Assembly: GCA_020634815.1 (NCBI GenBank)
Contig: JACKBA010000038.1
Coordinates: forward strand, 1-60,373
Direction of reading: 5' to 3'
Source of the DNA: Caldilineaceae bacterium
GTDB taxonomy: Bacteria; Chloroflexota; Anaerolineae; Caldilineales; Caldilineaceae
DNA length: 60,373 bases
Under the pieces are notes generated by a model. That model had not been told where the DNA came from. It did not search any database and saw only the letters and a list, made by a program, of their open reading frames with translations. Positions 28,232 to 37,125 of this stretch are shown here, one piece after another. How positions within the stretch are numbered: position 1 is the first letter of the stretch; each line of letters opens with the position of its first letter. The position numbers and the translations under genes were made by a program.

Positions 28232-29521
28232 ATGAATTCCCGGCTGCTCTTTCTGATCATCGGCGCGGTGGCGGCGTGGATCATCGCCTTCAACACCGGC
28301 CGCGATCTGGCCTTCAGTATCGCCTATCTGCTCTCGGGCGTCATCGTGCTCAGCTATGGCTGGGCGTGGAACAGCGTGCGCGGGGTGACGGCACGGCGGC
28401 GGACGCGCTCGCGGCGCAGCCAGGTGGGCCAGTACGTCGAAGAGCAGTTCGAGGTGACCAACCGCACCTTCCTGCCCAAGCTCTGGCTGGAGATCGACGA
28501 CTTCTCGACGCTGCCGTGGCACAGCGCCAGCCGCGTCGTCAGCGCGGTGCGGCGCAACGGCACGCAGCGCTGGCTGGTCAAGACACTCTGCACGCAGCGA
28601 GGGCGCTTCCGCCTCGGCCCGGTGACGCTGCGCAGCGGCGACCCGCTGGGCATCTTCCGCCGCGAGCGACCGCTCTCCGGCACCGGCTTTGTCGTCGTCT
28701 ATCCGCCCACCTTTGAGTTGACGTCGTTCGAGCCCTCGATCTCCGAACTCTCCGGCGGGGAGGCGCGCCACCGCCGCACCTACCAGGTGACGACGAATGT
28801 GGCCGGCGTGCGCGAGTATGTGACCGGCGACGGCTTCAACCGCATCCACTGGCCCACGACGGCGCGGGCGCGGCGGCTCATGGTCAAGGAGTTCGAGCTG
28901 GACCCGACGGCCGACGTGTGGATATATCTCGACCTGTGCAGCAGCGCCGCGGCCGAGCTGGCCTGGACGCCGCAGCCGCCCGAATCGCCCATCTTCGCCT
29001 CGCCGCTGCGGATGCGCGCACGCGGCAAGCTGGATCTGCCGCCGTCGACGACCGAGTATGGCGTCACGATTGCGGCCAGCCTGGCGCGCTACTTCATCCT
29101 GCGCAACCGAGCCGTGGGCATGAACAGTCGCGGCCGCACGCGCGAGTTCGTCCAGTCGGACCGCGGCGAGCGCCAGCTTCACAAATTCTTCGAGGCGCTG
29201 GCCGTCGTCGAAGCAGCGGGCAACTTGCCCTTTGCCAACCTCATCGCCACGGACGGCATCCGCCTGAACCGCAACGACACGCTGCTGGCCGTGACGCCCG
29301 ACGCCAGCCCGGAGTGGGCCGCCGCCCTGCAAATGCTCCAGCGCCGCGGCGTCAACAGCATCGCCCTCATCATCGACGCCACGACCTTTGGCTCGCGCCG
29401 CGACTACAGCCGCGTGCAGAGCGAGCTGATGGCGTCAGGGATACCCACCTATCGCATACGCCAGAATGACCCGCTCGACAAGGTGCTGAGCGCAGCGCCC
29501 AACGGCTTCACCGCCAACTGA
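28232..29521 (+). CDS. DUF58 domain protein, MoxR partner
   Basis: The 429-residue protein starts with two membrane helices (about 3-20 and 28-45), then a beta-rich domain and the DUF58 signature GDGFNRIHWPTTARARRLMV with KEFE. The DUF58 domain follows as a VWA-like fold that may bind metal (DVWIYLDLC). Together with the MoxR ATPase upstream it forms a widespread two-gene chaperone-type module whose client is unknown. The ATG at 28232 is 81 bases downstream of the MoxR stop. Confidence 0.88.
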   Translation: MNSRLLFLIIGAVAAWIIAFNTGRDLAFSIAYLLSGVIVLSYGWAWNSVRGVTARRRTRSRRSQVGQYVEEQFEVTNRTFLPKLWLEIDDFSTLPWHSASRVVSAVRRNGTQRWLVKTLCTQRGRFRLGPVTLRSGDPLGIFRRERPLSGTGFVVVYPPTFELTSFEPSISELSGGEARHRRTYQVTTNVAGVREYVTGDGFNRIHWPTTARARRLMVKEFELDPTADVWIYLDLCSSAAAELAWTPQPPESPIFASPLRMRARGKLDLPPSTTEYGVTIAASLARYFILRNRAVGMNSRGRTREFVQSDRGERQLHKFFEALAVVEAAGNLPFANLIATDGIRLNRNDTLLAVTPDASPEWAAALQMLQRRGVNSIALIIDATTFGSRRDYSRVQSELMASGIPTYRIRQNDPLDKVLSAAPNGFTAN

Positions 29522-29536
29522 CGCCAGGAGGCGACC

Positions 29537-30469
29537 ATGACCAACCGTGTCGAGCCCATCGTCATCGCCCCGCCGGCGCCGGCCCCGGTCAAATTCGGGA
29601 CCATCGACCTGGCGTTGATCATGATGACGGTGATCTGGGGCATGAATGCGGTCATCGTCAAGCTGACCTACACGCAGATTCCGCCCATGGCCTTCATGGC
29701 CGTGCGCTTTGTGATTGCCGGCGCGCTGCTGCTCATCATCCTGCGCGTCACCGAGGGCAGCCTGCGCGTCGATCGCCGCGACTGGCCGAAGTTCCTCGTG
29801 GCAGGCATGGTCGGCACGGGACTCTATCAGCCGCTCTTCCTCACCGGCCTGTCCATGACATCGGCCTCGGTGACGGCGCTGATCATCGCCACGTCGCCCA
29901 TCTTCGTGGCGCTCATCAATCGTGTGCTGGGCCGCGAGATTCTGCCGCCGCGCGGCTGGCTGGGCATTGCCCTCACCTTTGCCGGCATCATTCTCATCGT
30001 GGCGGCCAGCGGCGGCGTCACGCTCTCCTCGCAATCCTTTGTGGGCGATATGCTGATCCTGGCGGGGTCATTCTTGTGGGCGCTCTATGCCGTGCTGGCG
30101 GCGCCGCTGATGGCGCGCTATTCGCCGCTGCGCGTCACCGCGCTGACGACGTCCATCGGCGCCGCGCCGATCATCGTCATCGGCCTGCCGGCAACGCTGG
30201 CGCTGGATTGGAGCCAGGTGGATCTGTGGGGATGGAGCGGGCTGATCTATTCGGCGCTCTTCGCCATCGTCGTGGGGTACATCATCTGGAACAACGGCGT
30301 TAAGAAGATCGGCGGGACGCGCACCGCGCTCTACGGCAACCTCATCCCGGTCATCGGCGTCATCACGGCCACGCTGCTGCTCGGCGAACAACTGACGCCG
30401 CTCAAGATCGCCGGCGCCGCGGTCATCTTCGTCGGGCTGCACCTGGCGCGCACGGCCAAAGCGCGCTGA
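29537..30469 (+). CDS. EamA/DMT family transporter
   Basis: The ATG at 29537 has AGGAGG upstream. The 310-residue protein has ten predicted membrane helices in two EamA repeats (the first beginning IDLALIMMTVIWGMNAVIVK, the second GDMLILAGSFLWALYAVLAA). It is a probable drug/metabolite exporter or amino-acid-type carrier; the substrate cannot be read. It is 15 bases after the DUF58 gene and may be co-transcribed. Confidence 0.88.
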   Translation: MTNRVEPIVIAPPAPAPVKFGTIDLALIMMTVIWGMNAVIVKLTYTQIPPMAFMAVRFVIAGALLLIILRVTEGSLRVDRRDWPKFLVAGMVGTGLYQPLFLTGLSMTSASVTALIIATSPIFVALINRVLGREILPPRGWLGIALTFAGIILIVAASGGVTLSSQSFVGDMLILAGSFLWALYAVLAAPLMARYSPLRVTALTTSIGAAPIIVIGLPATLALDWSQVDLWGWSGLIYSALFAIVVGYIIWNNGVKKIGGTRTALYGNLIPVIGVITATLLLGEQLTPLKIAGAAVIFVGLHLARTAKAR

Positions 30470-30483
30470 AACTCCAAATCGGA

Positions 30484-30571
30484 GCCACAAAGACGCAAAG
30501 AACACAAAGGGGCACAAAGTTAAGAGCCTATCTTTGTGCCCCTTTGTGCCCTTGGAGTCTTGGTGGTTTGC
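30484..30571. repeat. ACAAAG inverted repeat between convergent genes
   Basis: GCCACAAAGACGCAAAG-type units (30484-30520) are followed by their complement (CTTTGTGCCCCTTTGTGCCC at 30532 onward) with about a dozen bases between, forming a long imperfect stem. It separates the convergent EamA and RNase PH genes, so it may act as a bidirectional terminator as well as belonging to the dispersed repeat family. Confidence 0.7.
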
Positions 30572-30591
30572 GTTTCTCTACGCCAAAATCG

Positions 30592-31314
30592 TCAGATGCG
30601 GGCGCTGGCGAGCGCTTCGTTCTGGATCTCGAAGAGCTGGCGGATGCCGTGCTCGGCGAGCAGAAGCATGGCGTTGAGTGCGCCGCGGCTGAAGGGCTGT
30701 CCCTCGGCCGTCCCCTGCACCTCCACGAAGCGGCCGTCCGAGGTCATCACGACATTCATATCCACGTCGGCCTTCTGATCCATGGAGTAGTTCAGGTCGA
30801 GCACGGCCTTGCCGTTGACGACGCCCACGCTCACGGCAGCGACCGCCTGCTGCAATACGCCCGGCCCGACGACACGGCGTTTTTCCAGCCGCTTCACGGC
30901 CAGCGCCAGCGCCACATAGCCGCCGGTGATGGACGCGGTGCGCGTGCCGCCGTCGGCCTGGAGCACATCGCAGTCGACGACGATCTGGCGATCGCCCAGC
31001 TTCGTCAGGTCCACCGCCGCGCGCAGGCTGCGTGCGATGAGGCGCTGGATCTCCTGCGTGCGCCCGCGCGGGTATTGAATCTCACGCTGGTTGCGCTGTT
31101 CGGTGGCACGCGGCAGCATGGCATATTCGGCCGTCACCCAGCCTTGGCGCTGCTTGGAGTACTGCAGCCAACGCGGCAGCGATTCGTCGACCGTCGCGTT
31201 GCAGAGCACGCGCGTATTGCCCATGCTGATGAGCACGGATCCCTCAGGGTACATGACGTAGTCCAGGTCGAACTTGACCGGACGCAATTGATCCAGATCA
31301 CGGGTGGCGGACAA
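30592..31314 (-). CDS. rph: Ribonuclease PH
   Basis: This phosphorolytic 3'-5' exoribonuclease trims tRNA precursors. The 240-residue sequence has the family order: QLRPVKFDLDYVMYPEGSVL, ISMGNTRVLCNATV, WVTAEYAMLPRATEQRNQRE, GRTQEIQRLIARSLRAAVDL, DCDVLQADGGTRTASITGG and DLNYSMDQKADVDMNVVMT. The TTG start at 31314 has AAAGGA upstream. The usual R.DGR head is replaced by SATRDLDQLRP. It lies directly downstream of, and on the same strand as, two alanine tRNA genes, which are plausible substrates. Confidence 0.93.
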   Translation of the reverse strand: MSATRDLDQLRPVKFDLDYVMYPEGSVLISMGNTRVLCNATVDESLPRWLQYSKQRQGWVTAEYAMLPRATEQRNQREIQYPRGRTQEIQRLIARSLRAAVDLTKLGDRQIVVDCDVLQADGGTRTASITGGYVALALAVKRLEKRRVVGPGVLQQAVAAVSVGVVNGKAVLDLNYSMDQKADVDMNVVMTSDGRFVEVQGTAEGQPFSRGALNAMLLLAEHGIRQLFEIQNEALASARI

Positions 31315-31369
31315 GGGAGCATCCTTTCTGCTGCCGAGGGTTTGGGTGAAGCCTGCCGGCGAAACAAAA

Positions 31370-31394
31370 CGACCCTTCCGTGGCGGAAGGGTCG
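31370..31394 (-). terminator. Rho-independent terminator after tRNA-Ala(GGC)
   Basis: Arms of 11 bases (31370-31380 and 31384-31394) form a GC-rich stem; on the minus strand it is followed by TTTTGTTT. It lies six bases beyond the tRNA 3' end and ends its transcript before the RNase PH gene. Confidence 0.85.
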
Positions 31395-31399
31395 AGGTG

Positions 31400-31472
<73 letters not shown>

Positions 31473-31486
31473 GAGAAGCATCTTCA

Positions 31487-31514
31487 ATTATAGGGATTCG
31501 ACCGGTTCTGTCAA
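31487..31514 (-). promoter_or_regulatory. Consensus promoter of tRNA-Ala(GGC)
   Basis: On the minus strand TTGACA (31509-31514) and TATAAT (31487-31492) are both perfect sigma-70 hexamers separated by 16 bases, 14 bases ahead of the tRNA 5' end. It is the best promoter match in the window. Confidence 0.9.
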
Positions 31515-31564
31515 ATTCAGCCGCTTTTTGGGCGTTTCTGCTTCGACAGTTGACCCGAGTCGAG

Positions 31565-31637
<73 letters not shown>

Positions 31638-31657
31638 GCTAGGTCAACAACAGTCGG

Positions 31658-31686
31658 AGTATAGCAAACGGGACGGCTGCGGTCAA
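31658..31686 (-). promoter_or_regulatory. Near-consensus promoter of tRNA-Ala(CGC)
   Basis: TTGACC (31681-31686) and TATACT (31658-31663) on the minus strand are spaced by 17 bases, 20 bases ahead of the tRNA. The surrounding bases (GAATTTGAC) resemble those of the other tRNA promoter, so gene and promoter were probably duplicated together. Confidence 0.85.
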
Positions 31687-32000
31687 ATTCGAGGGGGCGC
31701 GGCGGACTTTGCATTGTGCGGGGCTGCTCTCGATCGACCGAACAAATGGCGCACGCCAACCGTCCCCATGCTGGCGCGCCGATCGGTGGCAATCGAGCTC
31801 TGCCTGGTCGAAACTTGATCGACTGTGCGGTAGATCACATGGTTGCTGTTTGGTCACAGACAGCCGGCGTCGCCAGATCAACGTATCCTTTGAGTCAGAA
31901 AGCAGCGTAGGAAGACGGTCCGACTTGATTGTCAAAGTTGTCCAACAGAGCGCTGGCAGACCCACTACACTAGAGGCACGACGCAGAAACACTGCACGAG
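31687..32000. other. Gene-free stretch, nothing recognised
   Basis: Between the tRNA promoter and the gene at 32020 I see no gene, RNA or clear repeat. The stretch must hold the promoter of the plus-strand gene, but no confident hexamer pair could be picked. Its composition is closer to balanced than that of the genes around it. Confidence 0.4.
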
Positions 32001-32019
32001 AAAGGCAAGGAGACAAACC

Positions 32020-33240
32020 ATGATTCGCAAATTCTTCTTCATCAGCACGACCGCTCTTCTGATCTTGGCCCTCTTTGCAGGTATCGTCAGCGCGCTGGAG
32101 ACGCAGCCGGCGACGGTCGTCAAGGCGAATCTGGAAAATGTGCGCTTCTACGCCCCGGCCAGCCAGTCCGCCGGCATGAACTACGCCGTCGACGGCGGCG
32201 AACTCTTCGTCGGTCGCCCGGGTGAATGGCGCAAGGTCGCCACGCCGGAGGGTGTCATCGTGAGCGCCGTTGCCGTGGACAGCACCCGCCCGTCCGTCGT
32301 CTACTTCGGCGCCGCCAACGAGCTGGCCGTCTATCGCATGGACGCCAAGAGCGGCAGCCTGCTGCGTGTGCCGCTGAGCAACGATTTTGTGGGCGGCGTC
32401 ACCGGCCTGGCCATCGACAAGGCCAACCGCCTGCTCTACGCCGGCACCGACACGGCGGGCATCTTCCGCCTGCGTGACGTCGGCTCGAGCATGATTGCCG
32501 GCGGCCACACCGAACTGGCCGAGCCGGTCGTCGAGATCGCAGCCGACAGCACGGGCGCCGGCATGGTCTTCGCCCGCACGCCCAGCACGCTCTTCCGTGC
32601 CGACACGCAGGGCATGAACTGGAGCGCCGTCGAGGGCCTGGGCAGCACGCCCACCGCCCTGACCGTCGTCAACGGCATCCCGGCCACCGTCTACGTCGGC
32701 ACCGCCGACCGCGGCCTGCTGACCAGCCAGGATGGCCTGACCTGGACCATGGCCAACGACGGTCTGAACTTCGTGCCCGGCTCCCGCCTCAGCGTCGACG
32801 CCATCACCGCCGACCCGGCCAACGCCGACGTGCTGTACGTCGCCACGAGCTACCTCTACGGCAGCACCACGGTGCACCAGTCGCCCGTCGGCGTGAGCAT
32901 GACGAGCAACGGCGGCGCCACGTGGAGCACGCTGGCCGGTATCACCGAGGTTCCGGTTGCCGAGCTGCTGCCCGTCGCCGGCCAGCCTGGCGCCGTCTAC
33001 GCCCTGACGCTGGCCAGCCGCCAGCCGCAGGCCCTGGGCAGCGCCCCGGTCATCGTCGAGAGCAGCGAGGCAGTCGCCGCCGCCAGCCCGGCCGTGAGCA
33101 TCGCCTGGACGAGCATCGCAGCGTGGGTCATCGCCGCCTTCGCCGGTCTGGCCCTGCTCTTCGCCCTGGCCAGCGACCTGCGCCGCCGCACGACGACCCC
33201 GGCAACGCCGGCCCTGCAGCGCCAGACGGTCAGCCGTTAA
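32020..33240 (+). CDS. Membrane-anchored extracytoplasmic propeller-like protein
   Basis: The ATG at 32020 has AAGGAG upstream. The 406-residue protein has a signal peptide (about 1-26, ending VSA-LE), then some 320 residues of repeated strands that resemble sortilin/BNR-type beta-propeller blades (GLAIDKANRLLYAGTDTAGI, YVGTADRGLLTSQDGLTWTM, VSMTSNGGATWSTLAG). A membrane helix lies at about 366-386 with a basic tail LRRRTTTP. It is probably displayed outside the membrane; function is unknown. It is monocistronic with its own terminator. Confidence 0.72.
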   Translation: MIRKFFFISTTALLILALFAGIVSALETQPATVVKANLENVRFYAPASQSAGMNYAVDGGELFVGRPGEWRKVATPEGVIVSAVAVDSTRPSVVYFGAANELAVYRMDAKSGSLLRVPLSNDFVGGVTGLAIDKANRLLYAGTDTAGIFRLRDVGSSMIAGGHTELAEPVVEIAADSTGAGMVFARTPSTLFRADTQGMNWSAVEGLGSTPTALTVVNGIPATVYVGTADRGLLTSQDGLTWTMANDGLNFVPGSRLSVDAITADPANADVLYVATSYLYGSTTVHQSPVGVSMTSNGGATWSTLAGITEVPVAELLPVAGQPGAVYALTLASRQPQALGSAPVIVESSEAVAAASPAVSIAWTSIAAWVIAAFAGLALLFALASDLRRRTTTPATPALQRQTVSR

Positions 33241-33260
33241 GAACGAACCAAACATACTCG

Positions 33261-33289
33261 ACGGCCCCTTCCCAGGTGGAAGGGGCCGT
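33261..33289 (+). terminator. Rho-independent terminator
   Basis: Perfect 12-base arms (33261-33272, 33278-33289) with a five-base loop follow the propeller-like gene by 20 bases. The T-rich tail is short (TTGCTATT), so termination may be partial. Confidence 0.7.
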
Positions 33290-33434
33290 TGCTATTGGAT
33301 CGCGTCGACCTCTGTTAACATTGTATTGATGTCTCGATAATGTGCCCCTTGTATTATCATATGCCGATAGGCAGCAGCCTGTCCTGCCGTGGCGCGGCGT
33401 TCTGCCACGGCGCCACCGATACAGGGGATAGAGA

Positions 33435-34121
33435 ATGAAACCGCGCGAGCACTTTGACCAGGAACTGCAACAACTGAGCGACTCCATCATGCTGATGGCC
33501 AGCCGCGTCGAGGAAGAGATGTCGATTGCACTGGCGGCCTACGAGCGGATGGACCCGACGTTGGCCAGCGTGGTCGGCGACCTGGACCGCCAGGTCAACA
33601 AGATGCGCTTCGAGATCGAGGATCGCTGCATCCTGCTCATTGCCAAGCAGCAGCCGGCGGCGCGCGACCTGCGCCTGATCATCGCCAGCCTCAACATGAT
33701 CGTCGACCTGGAGCGCATGGGCGACCAGGCCAAGGGTGTCGCCAAGGCGCTGCGCCACTTGCACGGCCGGCCGCGCGGCACCTTGCCGCCCGAGATCGGT
33801 GCAATGGGACACATGGTGCTCGATATGTTGCGCCAGATCAAGGAGGCGTATGCCAATCGCGACGTCGTGCAGGCGCAAAAAGTCGCCAACATGGACGACG
33901 AGGTCGACAAGCTCTACGCGCGCGCCTTCACCCAGATCATGTACCAATTGGCCGGCTCGGGTTCGCTGCAAGAGGCGGAGAATGAGTACGAGGTGCTACG
34001 CGTCGCCCGCGAGTTCGAGCGCTTCGGCGACCTGGTGACGAACCTGGCCGAACGGCTAATCTTCCTCGTCACCGGCAGCATGGACGAGGTCAACATCGAG
34101 CCGGACGTCGCGCAGAACTGA
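33435..34121 (+). CDS. phoU: Phosphate signalling protein PhoU
   Basis: The 228-residue helical protein consists of two PhoU repeats (about 10-110 and 115-215). The metal-binding type segments are DRQVNKMRFEIEDRCILLIA and MDDEVDKLYARAFTQIM; the repeats also carry DLERMGDQAKGVAKAL and EFERFGDLVTNLAERL. PhoU links the Pst phosphate transporter to the PhoR/PhoB system and represses it when phosphate is plentiful. No pst or pho genes adjoin, so it stands alone here. ATG 33435 follows a GGGGATAGAG stretch. Confidence 0.93.
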   Translation: MKPREHFDQELQQLSDSIMLMASRVEEEMSIALAAYERMDPTLASVVGDLDRQVNKMRFEIEDRCILLIAKQQPAARDLRLIIASLNMIVDLERMGDQAKGVAKALRHLHGRPRGTLPPEIGAMGHMVLDMLRQIKEAYANRDVVQAQKVANMDDEVDKLYARAFTQIMYQLAGSGSLQEAENEYEVLRVAREFERFGDLVTNLAERLIFLVTGSMDEVNIEPDVAQN

Positions 34122-34163
34122 GCAATCTGCCGCCCGCTTTGTGGCGAACCCGCGCAAGTGGGC

Positions 34164-34169
34164 TATAAT
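34164..34169 (+). promoter_or_regulatory. -10 element upstream of aminotransferase gene
   Basis: A perfect TATAAT lies 76 bases ahead of the ATG at 34245 and just after the phoU gene. The -35 is poor (TGGCGA with 16 bases between). A REP-like GGGCAGGCA...TGCCTGCCC hairpin follows at 34197-34218, inside the leader. Confidence 0.4.
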
Positions 34170-34244
34170 GTGCCATCGAGTTTAGCACCAGCGCGGGGCA
34201 GGCATCCTCTGCCTGCCCGTACCGCTCGAGGGCACGGCCAAAGC

Positions 34245-35492
34245 ATGCACGCAGATCCGAACCAACCTTCCGCCCAGCCAACGTACGATCCTGTCGCCCG
34301 GCGCGTGCGCACTTTCGGCGCAACGGTCTTCGCCGAGTTCACGGCCTTGGCCAATGCCACGGGCGCGGTCAATCTCGGCCAGGGCTTCCCCAACTTTGCG
34401 GCGCCGGACTTTGTCAAGGAGGCGGCGCAGGCGGCGATTGCCGCCGACCTCAACCAGTACGCGCGCAGCGCCGGCCACCCACGCCTGGTCAATGCGCTCG
34501 CCCAGGTCTACAGCCCGCTCTTCGGCCGCGCACTCGACCCTATGCAGGAGATCGTCGTCACCGTCGGCGCCACGGAAGGCATCTTTGCCACCGTGCAGGC
34601 GCTGGTCAACCCGGGTGACGAGGTGATCCTCATTGAGCCCTTCTATGACAGCTATCCTGCCTCGGTGATCATGGCCGGCGGCACGCCCGTCTATGTCCCA
34701 CTGCGCGGCCCGATGTACAGTACCAGCGCCGCCGAGTGGGTGCTGGACATGGACGAACTCGCCGCCGCCGTCACCCCGCGCACGAAGTTGATCATGCTCA
34801 ACACGCCGCTCAACCCGCTGGGCAAAGTCTACAGCCGGGGCGAGTTGGAGGCGCTCGCCGCATTCGTGCAGGCGCACAATCTCATCGTGCTGAGCGACGA
34901 GGTCTACGAGTGGATGGTCTACCCGCCGGCCGGACACGTGCGCATCGCGACCCTGCCGGGCATGTGGGAGCGCACGGTCACGCTGGGCAGCGCGGGCAAG
35001 ACCTTTTCCGTGACCGGCTGGAAGATCGGCTGGGCCATCGCCCCGCCGCGCCTGGCGCACGCCGTGCTCATGGCGCACCAGTGGATCCCCTTTGCCGTGG
35101 GCACGCCCTTGCAGGAAGCGGTGGCGGTTGCGTTGGAGCAAGCGGAGGAGCGCAGGTACTTTGACTGGTTGGGCGCCACGTACTGGGCCAAGCGCAATCG
35201 CCTGCTCGGCGTGCTGCAAGACGTCGGGCTGACGCCTATCGTGCCGGACGGCTCCTATTTCATCATCTTCGATACCAGCACACTCGACGTGCCGGTGCCC
35301 GCTGGAACGCGCCGCGATGTGGCCGTCTGCCGCTGGCTGACGGGCGAGATCGGCGTCGCCGCCATTCCGCCCAGCCCCTTCTACAGCGGGCCGCACCAGC
35401 ACCTGACGGACCAGATGGCGCGCTTCACCTTCTGCAAAACAGATGACATGCTGGAGGAAGCGGCGCAGCGGCTCAAGAAGATAAGAGGATAG
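34245..35492 (+). CDS. PLP-dependent aminotransferase (class I/II, kynurenine/methionine aminotransferase-like)
   Basis: ATG 34245 (MHADPNQPSAQPTYDPVARR) gives 415 residues. It shows the fold-type I pattern: NLGQGFPNFAAPDFVKEAAQ, NQYARSAGHPRL, VGATEGIFATVQALVNPGDE, EPFYDSY, MLNTPLNPLGKVYSRGEL, VLSDEVYEWM, and the Schiff-base lysine in SAGKTFSVTGWKIGW. The closest relatives by pattern are kynurenine-oxoglutarate transaminases and YbdL-like methionine aminotransferases. The in-frame GTG/ATG further upstream lies in a hairpin leader and is disfavoured. Confidence 0.9.
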   Translation: MHADPNQPSAQPTYDPVARRVRTFGATVFAEFTALANATGAVNLGQGFPNFAAPDFVKEAAQAAIAADLNQYARSAGHPRLVNALAQVYSPLFGRALDPMQEIVVTVGATEGIFATVQALVNPGDEVILIEPFYDSYPASVIMAGGTPVYVPLRGPMYSTSAAEWVLDMDELAAAVTPRTKLIMLNTPLNPLGKVYSRGELEALAAFVQAHNLIVLSDEVYEWMVYPPAGHVRIATLPGMWERTVTLGSAGKTFSVTGWKIGWAIAPPRLAHAVLMAHQWIPFAVGTPLQEAVAVALEQAEERRYFDWLGATYWAKRNRLLGVLQDVGLTPIVPDGSYFIIFDTSTLDVPVPAGTRRDVAVCRWLTGEIGVAAIPPSPFYSGPHQHLTDQMARFTFCKTDDMLEEAAQRLKKIRG

Positions 35493-35603
35493 CCACGAAG
35501 ACGCGAAGGCGCGAAGGTGGCACGAAGTGAATACAAGAATCGGATCAGCGAATTACCGGCCAACATTGGCCCGAACCGCCGAGTCAATTGGGGAGCAATC
35601 ATC

Positions 35604-37103
35604 GTGGAGATTTCAGTTCAGCAGGGGAATATCGCCGAGCAGGCGGCCGATTGTATCGTCGTCAATCTGTTCGAGGGCGTCACGGAGCCGGCCGGCGCGA
35701 CCGGTGCGGTTGACAAGGCGTTGAACGGCGCGATCAGCCGGCTCATTGCGTCGGGTGACTTCAGCGGCAAGGCCGGCAGCACCGCCCTGCTTTACGCCGA
35801 TGGCGGCGTTGCCGCTCCGCGCGTGCTGGTTGTGGGACTGGGCGCCGCCGAAAAGTTCGATACGAAAGCCGCACGCAAGAGCGCTGCGACCGTTTACAAG
35901 ACGCTGGCCAAGACCAAGGGCGTCAAGCATTTCGCCACCATCGTGCACGGTGCGGGCATCGGCGGGCTCGACCCGGCGGCGGCCGCGCAGGCGCTGGCGG
36001 AGGGCACCGTGCTCGCCGCCTATCGCGTGCCCAACTACAAGCGCGAGGCGCCGGAGAACGGCCCGGAGCGCTGCACCGTCGTGGAGTTTGATGGCAGCCG
36101 CGTCGCCACTCTGGCCCAGGCCGTGCAGCGCGGCGCGCAGATCGGTGCGGGCGTCAACCTGGCGCGCGACCTCTCCAACGAACCGCCGAACGTGCTGTAC
36201 CCGGTCGCCATGGCGCAGCGCGCGCAGGCAATGGCCGAAGCAACCGGCCTGCGCTGCACCGTGCTGGGCGAAGCCGAGATGAGCGCGCTCAACATGAACA
36301 TTCTGCTGGCGGTCAGCCGCGGCAGCGCCAACGAGGCACAACTGGTCATCCTCGAACACGCGCCGGCCGGCACCGAGCAACAGGCGCCGCTGATTTTTGT
36401 GGGCAAAGGCATCACCTTCGACACCGGCGGCATCAGCATCAAGCCCTCCGAGCGCATGGAAGAGATGAAGCACGACATGAGCGGCGCGGCGGCGGTCATC
36501 GGCGCCATGCAGGCCATTGCCCAGGTCGGCGTGGCGCGCCGCGTGATCGGCGTGGCCGCGTGCGTGGAGAACATGCCGGACGGCAACGCCTTCCGCCCCG
36601 GCGATATCCTCACAGGAATGACCGGCAAGAGCACCGAGATTCTCAGCACCGACGCCGAGGGACGGCTGATCCTGGCCGACGCGGTGGCCTACGTGGCGCG
36701 CTTCGAGCCCAAGGCCGTCGTCGACCTGGCCACATTGACCGGCGCCATCGGCATCGCGCTGGGCACGCAGGCGGCCGGCCTCTTTGACAACAACGCCGAT
36801 CTGGAGGCCGCCTTGATGGGTGCGTCGGCGCAGAGCGGCGAGCGGCTGTGGCCCATGCCCATGTGGGAGGAGTACATGGAGCCGATCAAGGGCGACATGG
36901 GCGAGGTCAAGAACAGCGGCGGGCGGGGCGGCGGCGTCTCCACCAGCGCCAAGTTCATCGAGCACTTCACGGAGGGCTATCCGTGGGCGCATCTCGACAT
37001 CGCCAACGTGGCGTGGAGCACGACCGAGCGCGACGCCATGACACCCAAGGGGGCGACGGGTTTTGGCGTGCGCCTGCTGGTCGATCTGGCCGAGAGCTAT
37101 TGA
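35604..37103 (+). CDS. pepA: Leucyl aminopeptidase (M17)
   Basis: The start is taken as GTG 35604 (GGGGAG upstream), giving 499 residues, the usual family size; the in-frame codons further upstream lie in an ACGAAG-type repeat. Catalytic and metal-binding blocks are GKGITFDTGGISIKPSERME, MKHDMSGAAAVIGAMQAIA, ENMPDGNAFRPGDILTGMTG and STDAEGRLILADAVAYVARF. The enzyme removes N-terminal residues in the cytosol using two metal ions. The N-terminal macro-like domain is present (AADCIVVNLFEGV). Confidence 0.94.
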   Translation: MEISVQQGNIAEQAADCIVVNLFEGVTEPAGATGAVDKALNGAISRLIASGDFSGKAGSTALLYADGGVAAPRVLVVGLGAAEKFDTKAARKSAATVYKTLAKTKGVKHFATIVHGAGIGGLDPAAAAQALAEGTVLAAYRVPNYKREAPENGPERCTVVEFDGSRVATLAQAVQRGAQIGAGVNLARDLSNEPPNVLYPVAMAQRAQAMAEATGLRCTVLGEAEMSALNMNILLAVSRGSANEAQLVILEHAPAGTEQQAPLIFVGKGITFDTGGISIKPSERMEEMKHDMSGAAAVIGAMQAIAQVGVARRVIGVAACVENMPDGNAFRPGDILTGMTGKSTEILSTDAEGRLILADAVAYVARFEPKAVVDLATLTGAIGIALGTQAAGLFDNNADLEAALMGASAQSGERLWPMPMWEEYMEPIKGDMGEVKNSGGRGGGVSTSAKFIEHFTEGYPWAHLDIANVAWSTTERDAMTPKGATGFGVRLLVDLAESY

Positions 37104-37125
37104 GGCGAGACGGAAGGAATCGTCG